A stretch of DNA of 64,000 nucleotides, taken from NCBI GenBank assembly GCA_039822005.1, contig JBCBMZ010000004.1, positions 124,001 through 188,000 on the forward strand, read 5' to 3'. This document shows, piece after piece, positions 44,350-52,135 of the stretch. The notes under the pieces are model-generated. The model saw nothing but the letters and a program-made list of their open reading frames with translations, was not told the origin of the DNA and did not search any database. The position numbers and the translations under genes are program-made. Numbering within the stretch: the stretch's first letter is position 1; each line of letters begins with the position of its first letter. The stretch is from JBCBDX01 sp039822005. GTDB lineage: Bacteria; Pseudomonadota; Alphaproteobacteria; Rhizobiales; Rhizobiaceae.

Positions 44350-46059
44350 TTAGATGTTGGTATTTGACCTGATTCGATTCACACCTGAGACAATAGCCTC
44401 AAGGGATGCTGCAACAATATTCTTGTTGATCCCGACGCCGAATACACAATTGCCTTTATGCTCCATTTGCATATAGCAAATCGCTGCCGCATCCGCCCCC
44501 TGCTGGAGTGAGTGCTCAGAGTAATCACCAACAATCAGCTTGATACCATAGTGTTTGAAAATCGCGTCAACAAACGAATCAATGGGGCCAGTGCCTCGTC
44601 CCGTAATCACCACCTCGACATTGCCGTCCATCAACTTGGCTTGCATGATGCGGCCTTCTTCATCGTCAGGATCCGGTTCGGTGCGGTGCGAAAGGAACCG
44701 TATTCGCTGATCGGAAATATGGACATAGGTGCTCATGAATTCATCATAGATGCGCTTTGAAGTGAGCTCGATACCTTCCTCATCCGTGATCTTTTGAATG
44801 ACCTCACGAAATTCCATTTGCAGCGCCCGAGGCAAATTCAACCCATAATCTTCCTGCAAAATGTACGCGATGCCGCCTTTGCCTGACTGCGAATTAATGC
44901 GGATGATCGCCTCATAGGTTCGACCGACATCTTCCGGATCAATCGGCAGATAAGGCACTTCCCACAAATCCTGATCTGTCGACCTGATGTTGGTCATGCC
45001 CTTTTTGATGGCGTCCTGATGCGAGCCGGAAAAAGCAGTATAAACAAGTTCGCCGACATAAGGGTGCCGTTCGGGGATAGCCAACTGATTGCAATGCTCA
45101 TAAACATCACGGATCCGGTTGATGTCCGAAATGTCCAGATCAGGATCGACACCCTGCGTAAACATGTTCAGGGCCAGCGTCACCAAATCCACATTGCCGG
45201 TGCGCTCGCCATTGCCAAACAAGGTGCCTTCCACGCGGTCGGCACCGGCCATCAAACCCAATTCAGTCGCCGCAATCGCTGTACCGCGATCGTTATGCGG
45301 GTGCAGTGAGACCAGAACATTCTCGCGATTATCAAGATTGCGGCACATCCATTCAATCTGGTCGGCATGAACATTGGGCGTCGACATTTCAACGGTCGCC
45401 GGCAGGTTGTGGATCAGTTTGTTATCCCCCGTTGGCTGCATGATCTCGGTGACAGCGTTACAGACCTCCAGCGCAAACTCCATTTCGGTGCCGGTAAAGC
45501 TTTCCGGTGAATACTGGAAACGATAGCCACCACCGGCTTTCGCCGCCATGTCAGCGACCATTTTCGCCGCGTCGGTGGCAATTTGTTTGATGCCCTTACG
45601 ATCTTTGTTGAAGACAACCCGGCGCTGCAACTCTGACGTTGAATTGTAAAAATGAACGATAGGCGACTTGGCGCCTTCAAGGCTTTCAAACGTGCGCGAA
45701 ATCAATTCAGGCCGGCACTGCACCAGCACCTGCAAGGAGACATTTTGGGGGACATTACCTTCTTCCACGCACCAGCGCGCGAAGTCGAAATCGGTTTGCG
45801 AAGCGGACGGAAAACCGATCTCGATTTCCTTGAATCCCATCTGCAGCAACAAAGCGAACATGCGCGTTTTACGTTCGTGGCCCATCGGCTCGATCAGCGC
45901 CTGGTTGCCATCACGCAGATCAACGGAACACCAAATCGGCGGTGTATCGATCACCTTCTCGGGCCAGGTTCGGTCCGCCATATCCATGGTTGGATAGGGT
46001 CGGTATTTTTGTGCAGCAGCTGGCATGCCTGCCTTCGCTTGAGTGGTTTGGATATTCAT
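44350..46059 (-). CDS. leuA: 2-isopropylmalate synthase, long form
   Basis: This 569-residue enzyme condenses 2-oxoisovalerate with acetyl-CoA, the first step of leucine synthesis. Landmarks include WCSVDLRDGNQALIEPM, the LHPHNDRGTA metal-site His pair, GNGERTGNVDLVTLALN and a C-terminal regulatory domain that carries leucine feedback. The start is ATG 46057-46059 (MNIQTT), eight bases after GGAG; another ATG two codons earlier is too close. A leucine-rich leader peptide gene lies 139 bases upstream (46199-46303), suggesting leader-controlled expression. Confidence 0.95.
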   Translation of the reverse strand: MNIQTTQAKAGMPAAAQKYRPYPTMDMADRTWPEKVIDTPPIWCSVDLRDGNQALIEPMGHERKTRMFALLLQMGFKEIEIGFPSASQTDFDFARWCVEEGNVPQNVSLQVLVQCRPELISRTFESLEGAKSPIVHFYNSTSELQRRVVFNKDRKGIKQIATDAAKMVADMAAKAGGGYRFQYSPESFTGTEMEFALEVCNAVTEIMQPTGDNKLIHNLPATVEMSTPNVHADQIEWMCRNLDNRENVLVSLHPHNDRGTAIAATELGLMAGADRVEGTLFGNGERTGNVDLVTLALNMFTQGVDPDLDISDINRIRDVYEHCNQLAIPERHPYVGELVYTAFSGSHQDAIKKGMTNIRSTDQDLWEVPYLPIDPEDVGRTYEAIIRINSQSGKGGIAYILQEDYGLNLPRALQMEFREVIQKITDEEGIELTSKRIYDEFMSTYVHISDQRIRFLSHRTEPDPDDEEGRIMQAKLMDGNVEVVITGRGTGPIDSFVDAIFKHYGIKLIVGDYSEHSLQQGADAAAICYMQMEHKGNCVFGVGINKNIVAASLEAIVSGVNRIRSNTNI

Positions 46060-46198
46060 CGTCATTTCTCCGCGCCGCAACTGTGGCGGGCTCTCCCGTC
46101 TGGCGGCGTTCAATGGTCAATTCAATTCAGGATGTAAAGACGACGGGGCTAGCGAAACTACAAAGTTCGCTCATCGACCACCGGGCGCCCTGTCTGGA

Positions 46199-46303
46199 TC
46201 AGGCCCGGCAGCCGCCGATAAGGAGGAGGTCAAGCAGGCGCGCACGAACGCTTGTCGTTACGACAAGGTTTGAAGCCAGATGCTGTAAGCGCGCATTTTT
46301 CAT
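46199..46303 (-). CDS. Candidate leuA leader peptide, leucine-rich
   Basis: A 34-codon minus-strand frame starts at ATG 46301-46303 and ends at TGA 46199-46201. Its C-terminal half reads RLLDLLLIGG, with five Leu codons within six codons and an Ile after. This is what a leucine-sensing leader needs. There is no ribosome site, but a promoter with its -10 six bases before the ATG implies leaderless translation, as in trpL here. Downstream RNA can form hairpins (CCGGGC with GCCCGG just after the stop), but no T-run terminator is visible, so control could be translational or Rho-dependent. The 17-base palindrome at 46251-46267 lies inside it. Confidence 0.6.
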   Translation of the reverse strand: MKNARLQHLASNLVVTTSVRARLLDLLLIGGCRA

Positions 46304-46309
46304 GCAAAT

Positions 46310-46338
46310 TTGATAAACGATGCAGGACCGTCTTGCAA
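46310..46338 (-). promoter_or_regulatory. Predicted promoter of the leuA leader
   Basis: On the minus strand TTGCAA (46333-46338) and TATCAA (46310-46315) are separated by exactly 17 bases. Six bases follow before the leader ATG, placing transcription start at or near that ATG. It lies in the gap after the macB-like gene. Confidence 0.5.
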
Positions 46339-46347
46339 CAAGCATTG

Positions 46348-47556
46348 TCATTCATGGCGCAGTGCGTCGATCGGATTTAGACCTGCCGCCCGCCGGGCCG
46401 GGAAAAAACCAAAAACAATGCCCACCGCGGCGGAAAAGCAAAATGCCAACGCAATTGTCGTAACACTGGGAATAAACGGAACCGCGAGCCATCGCGCGCC
46501 CAAAATGCCCAGACCAAGTCCCAAAGCAACCCCGATCAACCCACCGATCAAAGACAGGACGATGGCTTCAACCAGAAATTGCGTCAGGACTTGCGATGAT
46601 TTGGCGCCAACGGCCAACCTGATCCCGATTTCGCGGGTGCGTTCCGTCACCGAGACAAGCATGATGTTCATGATACCGATGCCGCCAACAAGCAAACTTA
46701 TGGCTGCGACGGCAGCCAAAAGCCCCGTCAGGACACCGGTAATGCCAGCCAGGATCGATGCGATCTCCGCCATGTCCATCACCTCGAAATCATCTTCTTC
46801 ACGTGGGCCGATTTTGCGGATCTCCTGCATCAAAGCGGTGATCTCTCGCTTGGCCATATCCATGTTGGTGCCATCACGCAGCGCCAGGAACATCACCGAC
46901 ACATCGCTGTCGCCCGCGATACGTTGATGAAAAGTTTTCAATGGCATGATCACGAAATCATCCTGGTCAGAGCCAAAGGTCGATGCGCCCTTCGAACGGG
47001 TTAGGCCGATCACCTCGCAGGACAGCGATTTGATACGAATTGTTTCGCCAACCGGGTTTGCACGGCCAAACAACTCGTCACTCACCGTTTCGCCAATTAC
47101 GCATACGGGCCGCCCCGATTTGATTTCACCAGCCTCAAAAAGTCGCCCACGCCCCAGCTCCCATTTGGCGGCTGTGAAATAGCGATTGTCCGTTCCGACA
47201 ATCTCAGTGTTCCAATTTTCATTGCCAAAAACGACGCGGCGACGGGTTTGCGCAATGGGGGCGGCCAGTTCGACAAATCCCAACTCTTCCTGAAGCTGGT
47301 CATTGTCATTGAGTTCAAACATCTGGACCGCGCCCATCGATCCGCCTTGCATCGCACCCTGCCCGGGGAGCACCATGACGATGTCACCGCCAAGTTTTTC
47401 CACATCCGCTGTGACCTGATATGTCGAGCCTTCGCCCACGGTAACCATTGCGATTACAGAGCCAACACCGATGACAATGCCAAGGACCGTCAGGAAGGAG
47501 CGAAACGCGTTGCGGAATATGGCTTCTATGGCGAGCCGGATTGTCTCAATAAACAT
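46348..47556 (-). CDS. MacB-type ABC transporter permease
   Basis: This 402-residue protein has the MacB/FtsX topology: a first helix (FLTVLGIVIGVGSVIAMVTVG), a large periplasmic domain (about 50-260, MacB_PCD-like, with GRLFEAGEIKSGRPVCVIGE in parts), then three helices near the C-terminus (AVAAISLLVGGIGIMNIMLVS and others). It works with the adjacent ATPase and membrane-fusion protein as a tripartite exporter. The start is ATG 47554-47556 (MFIETIRL), directly next to the ATPase stop; an upstream start at 47649 is unlikely. Confidence 0.88.
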   Translation of the reverse strand: MFIETIRLAIEAIFRNAFRSFLTVLGIVIGVGSVIAMVTVGEGSTYQVTADVEKLGGDIVMVLPGQGAMQGGSMGAVQMFELNDNDQLQEELGFVELAAPIAQTRRRVVFGNENWNTEIVGTDNRYFTAAKWELGRGRLFEAGEIKSGRPVCVIGETVSDELFGRANPVGETIRIKSLSCEVIGLTRSKGASTFGSDQDDFVIMPLKTFHQRIAGDSDVSVMFLALRDGTNMDMAKREITALMQEIRKIGPREEDDFEVMDMAEIASILAGITGVLTGLLAAVAAISLLVGGIGIMNIMLVSVTERTREIGIRLAVGAKSSQVLTQFLVEAIVLSLIGGLIGVALGLGLGILGARWLAVPFIPSVTTIALAFCFSAAVGIVFGFFPARRAAGLNPIDALRHE

Positions 47557-47557
47557 G

Positions 47558-48262
47558 TCAGGCCGCTTCCCGCATCTGTGTATCGCTGTCGATCCTGCCG
47601 TCGACCATCCAGACCAAACGTTGCGCATATTCAGCCATGTCGTGCTCATGGGTTACCATGACGATGGTCATCCCGTCCCGTTCATTGAGTTCGACAAGCA
47701 CTTCCATGATATCGCGCGACATATGGCTATCGAGGTTTCCGGTCGGCTCATCGGCCAAGATGACGCGCGGCTTTGTCGCCATGGCCCGCGCGATGGCGAC
47801 ACGTTGTTGCTGGCCACCTGATAGTTCCGACGGATCATGGTGGATGCGCTCACCCAAACCAACCCGTTCAAGAACATCGATGGCCGTCTTGCGCCGTTGT
47901 GCGGGTCGCACGCCCTTGTAGATAAGCGGTAGCTCGACATTGTGCAGTGCGCTTGTACGGGCCAGCAAATTGTAGCCCTGAAAGATGAAGCCCAAATAGT
48001 GGCGACGCAGCAACGCGCGCTGATCCTTGGTGAGACCGGCAACTTCGACACCATCAAAAAGATAACTTCCCGAAGTCGGCGTATCGAGCGACCCGATAAC
48101 ATTCAGCGCAGTCGACTTGCCGGATCCGGAAGGTCCCATGACCGCGACAAACTCCCCTGACCGGATTGCCAGTGACACATCATCAAGCGCTTTTACCTTG
48201 GCATCGCCAAGGCCGTAGATACGACTGATCGATTGCAGCGATATCAGTGCATGATCAACCAT
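47558..48262 (-). CDS. MacB/LolD-type ABC transporter ATPase
   Basis: This 234-residue ATPase has Walker A GPSGSGKST, the family signature LSGGQQQRVAIARAMA and Walker B VILADEPTGNLDS, with a typical ISRIYGLGDAKVKALDDV start. It powers the permease whose gene begins one base after this stop. The start at ATG 48260-48262 overlaps the end of the fusion-protein gene by eight bases. Confidence 0.93.
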   Translation of the reverse strand: MVDHALISLQSISRIYGLGDAKVKALDDVSLAIRSGEFVAVMGPSGSGKSTALNVIGSLDTPTSGSYLFDGVEVAGLTKDQRALLRRHYLGFIFQGYNLLARTSALHNVELPLIYKGVRPAQRRKTAIDVLERVGLGERIHHDPSELSGGQQQRVAIARAMATKPRVILADEPTGNLDSHMSRDIMEVLVELNERDGMTIVMVTHEHDMAEYAQRLVWMVDGRIDSDTQMREAA

Positions 48263-49499
48263 CGAGCCGGCCTGTAATGACTTGCAGACCTTCTTCGATC
48301 CCGGACCCGGTGACCGCCGTTTTGGAACCGTCACTGTCTCCGCGGCTGATCTCAATGCGACGCACTTCCCCGTTGTCGAGCACGAAGATGGCGCGGCCCA
48401 AATCAGTACGGTCAAGCACAGGTGGCCTTGTCGGCAACAGCATACCAAGCAAGCCGCTACGGTCATCGCCACCATCTGCCTCTTCGACAGGCGGCGCGTA
48501 ACGCAGCGCCGCGTTGGGCACCAACAATCCGTCTTCCACCTGATTGACAATAATGTCAGCGGTTGCGGTCATGCCGGGCCGCAACAACATCTCCTCATTA
48601 TCAATGGAGAGGATCGCCTTGTAGGTGACAACGCCATCGACAGTTTCTGGTGCAAGCCACAGCTCAAGTATCTCTGCGGGAAACACCATATCGTCATAGG
48701 CATCGACAGTGAACTGTGCTTTCTGGCCCACCTTGATCCTGCCGATGTCTGCTTCGTCCACGTCGACACGCAGCTCCATTTGGGTCAAATCTTCCGCAAG
48801 CGTGAACAAGACGGGCGCTGAAAAGGACGCGGCGACGATTTGGCCGGGCTCAACAGAACGATCGAGCACCACGCCATCAACCGGAGAGCAGATGCACGAG
48901 TTTTCCAGCTCTACCTTTTGAAGTTCCAAATCGGCTTTTGCCAAGTCGCGATCGGCTTCCGCGCTTTGCATTTCTGCCAGTGCGGTTTGATACTCCGTTT
49001 CCTGCGCCAACAGGCTTTGTTCCGAGGTGATGCCGCGCTGGTCGAGCGCTACCGCCGCTTTGAGCCTGACCTTGGCATTTTCCAATGACGCAGCCGCACG
49101 GGACATGCGCGCCTGGGTCGCATGCAAAGACGCCATTTTCAAATCGAGCATCGCCTGCAGTTTGCGGTCATCCAATTCCGCCAGAACCTGTCCCTCACGC
49201 ACAACAGAATTGTGATCAACCAGCACCCGCGAAACCGTGCCGGAAAGCTCCGACGATATTTCAAACAGATTGGTTGGCTCCACACCGCCCGTTGCCGTCA
49301 CGGTCACCGTCAGATTGCCCCGGGTCAGCGGTTCGGTATTGTAAGTGATGGCATCACCGGTGGAATGATCCGCCAGCACATACCATGCACCCACGCCTGC
49401 TAATACGATGGCGGCCATGCCCGTCCCCCAGCGGCCCCAGCGTGTTTGCGCGCGGTTCAGGCCCAAAGTTGAAGCGACGTCTTCAGAAGTCTCAGTCAT
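48255..49499 (-). CDS. MacA/HlyD-like periplasmic membrane-fusion protein
   Basis: This 414-residue protein has one N-terminal membrane anchor (GTGMAAIVLAGVGAWYVL), a lipoyl-type barrel (GTVSRVLVDHNSVVREGQVLAELD in parts), a long alpha-helical hairpin with heptads (about 110-190) and a second barrel half with CSPVDGVVLDRSVEPGQIV. It is the adaptor of the macA-macB-like operon (this gene, ATPase, permease). No outer-membrane channel gene is nearby; an unlinked TolC would be needed. The stop overlaps the ATPase start by eight bases. Confidence 0.9.
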   Translation of the reverse strand: MTETSEDVASTLGLNRAQTRWGRWGTGMAAIVLAGVGAWYVLADHSTGDAITYNTEPLTRGNLTVTVTATGGVEPTNLFEISSELSGTVSRVLVDHNSVVREGQVLAELDDRKLQAMLDLKMASLHATQARMSRAAASLENAKVRLKAAVALDQRGITSEQSLLAQETEYQTALAEMQSAEADRDLAKADLELQKVELENSCICSPVDGVVLDRSVEPGQIVAASFSAPVLFTLAEDLTQMELRVDVDEADIGRIKVGQKAQFTVDAYDDMVFPAEILELWLAPETVDGVVTYKAILSIDNEEMLLRPGMTATADIIVNQVEDGLLVPNAALRYAPPVEEADGGDDRSGLLGMLLPTRPPVLDRTDLGRAIFVLDNGEVRRIEISRGDSDGSKTAVTGSGIEEGLQVITGRLDG

Positions 49500-49582
49500 T
49501 GATTACTCCCTTTGAGCAATCAATGACGGGAGTTGCCTCAAGCGACCATGATTTGGGTCAAACTTTAGTCGAAAATCCGAAC

Positions 49583-51739
49583 CTACCGAACCAGATGCGC
49601 AACCACATTTTCAATCATGCGCATGCCGGCACTCCCGCCAAGCGTCATGATACTTTCGGGATGAAACTGCACTGCCGCAACTGGCTCGTCCTTGTGCTCG
49701 ATGCCCATGACAATGCCATCTTCGGTTTCCGCAGTAACAATAAACTCATCTGGCAGCCGCGATGGATCAGCAAAAATCGAGTGATAGCGCCCAACGGTCA
49801 CTTCCTTGGGTAAACCGGAGAACACTTTGCCAGGCTCATGAACACGGATGCGTGACGGCTTGCCGTGCATCGGATAGTTGAGCTGGCGTAGCGTACCACC
49901 ATAGGCTTCGGTCAGTGCCTGCAATCCAAGGCATACGCCAAAAACAGCCATATCACGCGAACGGGCCTGCTTGACCGTCTCGCGCGTTCCAAAGTCTTTT
50001 GGTGTTCCAGGTCCGGGCGACAACACGACCAACTGGGGCTTGAAATCATCAAAAACACTATCTGGCACGGGCGTTCGAACAGTTCGCACTTCGGCACCTG
50101 TTTGCCTGAAATAATTGGCAAGCGTGTGCACGAATGAGTCCTCATGGTCGACAAGGAGAATACGCTTCCCCTCACCGACTTTTCGCGCAACGCGCTCGTT
50201 GCCGCCCTTGTTCGATTTTGCACTGTCACGGATAGCGGCCAAAAGCGCTGAGGCTTTTAGTTCCGTTTCAGCTTCCTCGGCCTGCGGGTCACTATCAAAC
50301 AAAAGCGTCGCGCCGGCGCGCACGCTCGCAATCCCATCCTTGATATGAATGGTGCGGAGCGTCAGGCCCGTGTTCATGTCACCATTGAATTTGACCATAC
50401 CAATCGCGCCACCATACCAAGCGCGCGGGCTCTTTTCATGGTTTTCAATAAAGCGCATCGCCCACAACTTTGGGGCGCCTGTCACCGTCACCGCCCATGT
50501 GTGCGACAAGAACCCGTCAAATGCGTCCATGTCTTCACGCAACCGACCTTCCACATGGTCGACCGTGTGAATGAGCCTTGAATACATTTCGATCTGACGA
50601 CGCCCGATGACGCGCACGGTGCCCGGCTCACATACCCGGCTCTTGTCGTTGCGATCAACATCCGAGCACATGGTTAGTTCGCTCTCATCCTTCTTGGAAT
50701 TAAGCAGTTTGAGAATTTGTTCGCTGTCAGTGATCGCATCGGTCCCGCGCTCAATCGTGCCAGAGATCGGACAGGTTTCAATCCGACGCCCGGTAACCCG
50801 CACGAACATTTCGGGCGATGCGCCAATCAAAAACTCGTTCTCGCCAAGGTTCATGAAGAAGGAATAGGGCGCCGGGTTGGTTTCTTTCAAACGCTTGGCA
50901 ATCGCCGACGGTTTGCTGGCAACCCGTTCGAAAAATTTCTGCCCGGGCACCACTTCAAAAAGATCACCGCGCGCAAAGGAGTCCTTCGCTTTCTCAACGA
51001 GTTTGGCATACTCGCCCGGCACATGGTCACCACGCGGCGGCTTTTCATCGGTGGGAACGAACGGCGCTGGCGTTTGTTCGCGCGCAATGCCCGTTGTCGC
51101 GTTATTCCCATCATCGAACTCATATATGTCCACCCACGCTTTGGCGGAGTGATTGTCGACAACGATGATCTGGTCGGGAAAAAAGAGAACCAGATCACGC
51201 TGATCTTCCGGCCGCTCAAGCTTTTCTTCGATGGGATCAAACTGGAATGCAATGTCGTAACCAAAAGCGCCAAACAGCGCCAAATCCTCATCTGCACTGG
51301 AGCCGAAATATTGAACAATGGTACGCAAGATTGAAAAGACGCTTGGCGCGCGCGAGCGCTCCTCTTCGGCAACAATTTCGATTTGCTCCGCAATAGTGAT
51401 GCGCAAGCCGGTTCCATCTTCTTCCATGGCATCAATATGCGGATGACTTTCAAGCGCCGCACGAACCATGGCAGCCAACGGAACACCACGCGCATTGAGC
51501 GGCGATACTCTCATGATCCTTTTGCGGGCCGAGATCATCAAGGGTGGATCGACAATTGCGGTGTCCCAGCGGGTGTAACGGCCCGGATATTCATAGTTGG
51601 ACGACAAGACCGCACCCATGCGATCATCCAGCGCATCCATTGCCCTTTCGATGGCCGTGGCAAAGTCAACTTTCTGCCGGGCGCGGGTAACGCCGACACC
51701 GCCAAGGGTTGCATAAGTTTCACTGTCTTCTTTCATCAT
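49583..51739 (-). CDS. trpE: Fused anthranilate synthase TrpE-TrpG
   Basis: This 718-residue protein joins the chorismate-using TrpE part (about 1-500, with MNLGENEFLIGASPEMF, CPISGTIERGTD and the ELTMCSDVDRND region) to a class I glutamine amidotransferase (about 520-718, LLVDHEDSFVHTLANYF, VFGVCLGLQALTEAYGG with nucleophilic Cys, and VQFHPESIMT). The single-chain TrpE(G) form is characteristic of rhizobia. Translation may begin at either of two adjacent ATGs at 51739/51736. Expression is controlled by the trpL leader and attenuator upstream. Confidence 0.96.
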   Translation of the reverse strand: MMKEDSETYATLGGVGVTRARQKVDFATAIERAMDALDDRMGAVLSSNYEYPGRYTRWDTAIVDPPLMISARKRIMRVSPLNARGVPLAAMVRAALESHPHIDAMEEDGTGLRITIAEQIEIVAEEERSRAPSVFSILRTIVQYFGSSADEDLALFGAFGYDIAFQFDPIEEKLERPEDQRDLVLFFPDQIIVVDNHSAKAWVDIYEFDDGNNATTGIAREQTPAPFVPTDEKPPRGDHVPGEYAKLVEKAKDSFARGDLFEVVPGQKFFERVASKPSAIAKRLKETNPAPYSFFMNLGENEFLIGASPEMFVRVTGRRIETCPISGTIERGTDAITDSEQILKLLNSKKDESELTMCSDVDRNDKSRVCEPGTVRVIGRRQIEMYSRLIHTVDHVEGRLREDMDAFDGFLSHTWAVTVTGAPKLWAMRFIENHEKSPRAWYGGAIGMVKFNGDMNTGLTLRTIHIKDGIASVRAGATLLFDSDPQAEEAETELKASALLAAIRDSAKSNKGGNERVARKVGEGKRILLVDHEDSFVHTLANYFRQTGAEVRTVRTPVPDSVFDDFKPQLVVLSPGPGTPKDFGTRETVKQARSRDMAVFGVCLGLQALTEAYGGTLRQLNYPMHGKPSRIRVHEPGKVFSGLPKEVTVGRYHSIFADPSRLPDEFIVTAETEDGIVMGIEHKDEPVAAVQFHPESIMTLGGSAGMRMIENVVAHLVR

Positions 51740-51783
51740 TCCGATCCGTTAGCCCTGGCATCCTTGGACAGTTTTTCTCGCAC

Positions 51784-51813
51784 AAAAAAACCGCCCGGCA
51801 TGTCAGGGCGGTT
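51784..51813 (-). terminator. trp attenuator terminator
   Basis: On the minus strand AACCGCCC and GGGCGGTT form an 8-bp stem (plus-strand arms within 51789-51813) followed by a T-run (A's at 51784-51790). It lies between trpL and trpE(G). An alternative pairing of CAGGCGGT (from the trpL end, plus 51842-51849) with ACCGCCCTG (plus 51804-51812) would disrupt it, giving a textbook antiterminator. Confidence 0.85.
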
Positions 51814-51839
51814 GTTGCAAGAAACACAAATGGTTGCCG

Positions 51840-51890
51840 TCACCGCCTGAAGCCGTGCCACCACCATGCTTGTGTCATAAGTTTAGTCAT
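51840..51890 (-). CDS. trpL: trpL leader peptide with three consecutive Trp codons
   Basis: The frame ATG 51888-51890 to TGA 51840-51842 encodes 16 residues, MTKLMTQAWWWHGFRR, with Trp-Trp-Trp in the middle. This matches rhizobial trpL peptides, which sit upstream of trpE(G) and cause attenuation when tryptophan is sufficient. In Sinorhizobium meliloti the attenuated RNA also acts in trans; whether that happens here is unknown. A second ATG at 51876-51878 could also initiate. No ribosome site is visible, consistent with leaderless initiation. Confidence 0.9.
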   Translation of the reverse strand: MTKLMTQAWWWHGFRR

Positions 51891-51896
51891 ACCGGT

Positions 51897-51925
51897 AAGC
51901 TATTGTGATCTGCCTGATTGCGCAA
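51897..51925 (-). promoter_or_regulatory. Predicted promoter of trpL-trpE(G)
   Basis: On the minus strand TTGCGC (51920-51925) and TAGCTT (51897-51902) are 17 bases apart. Six bases separate the -10 from the trpL ATG, so transcripts would start at the ATG. The -35 is embedded in a 12-bp palindrome GATTGCGCAATC (51916-51927), a possible operator. Confidence 0.55.
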
Positions 51926-51936
51926 TCGGCAAAATC

Positions 51937-52028
51937 AAAAAAGGAGCCAGGTCGGGCGGATTGACCTGGCTCCCAGCCCGCTTGAGGCAGGCACACAGAA
52001 CGGGGTAAGCAGGGGAACCCGTTTCTGT
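51937..52028 (-). ncRNA. Candidate small RNA with three consecutive hairpins and a terminator
   Basis: Three hairpins follow each other with almost no gap on the minus strand: stem 1 pairs plus positions 51994-52004 with 52018-52029 (one bulge) around a C-rich loop with UUCCCCU; stem 2 pairs 51976-51981 with 51987-51992; stem 3 is an 11-bp perfect repeat (51943-51953 with 51963-51973) followed by six T's, i.e. a terminator. A promoter-like pair, TTGTAT (52058-52063) and TTATAC (52035-52040) spaced 17, would start the RNA near 52028. The ~90-nt length, shape and C-rich loop resemble rhizobial trans-acting sRNA families. It could instead be the fhs 3' untranslated region and terminator. Confidence 0.6.
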
Positions 52029-52041
52029 GATCTCGTATAAG

Positions 52042-52063
52042 TTGTATTCTAGCTAAGATACAA
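52042..52063. promoter_or_regulatory. 22-bp near-palindrome overlapping the candidate sRNA promoter
   Basis: The site reads TTGTAT, two bases, TAGCTA, two bases, ATACAA; all but the two spacer dinucleotides are self-complementary. It coincides with the -35 hexamer of the candidate sRNA promoter, which suggests a repressor or activator site. A further half-site, ATACAAC, is at about 52096-52102. Confidence 0.45.
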
Positions 52064-52135
52064 TCACATTCATGTAAAGAAGTAATGGCCACCAAATACA
52101 ACTTTTTAGTGATAAAGCGATATATACACCAAAAG

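Noticed and set aside
51843..51900. A riboswitch in front of trpE(G) instead of a leader peptide
   Set aside because: The three Trp codons, the overlapping antiterminator and the T-run terminator explain the region fully as peptide-based attenuation.
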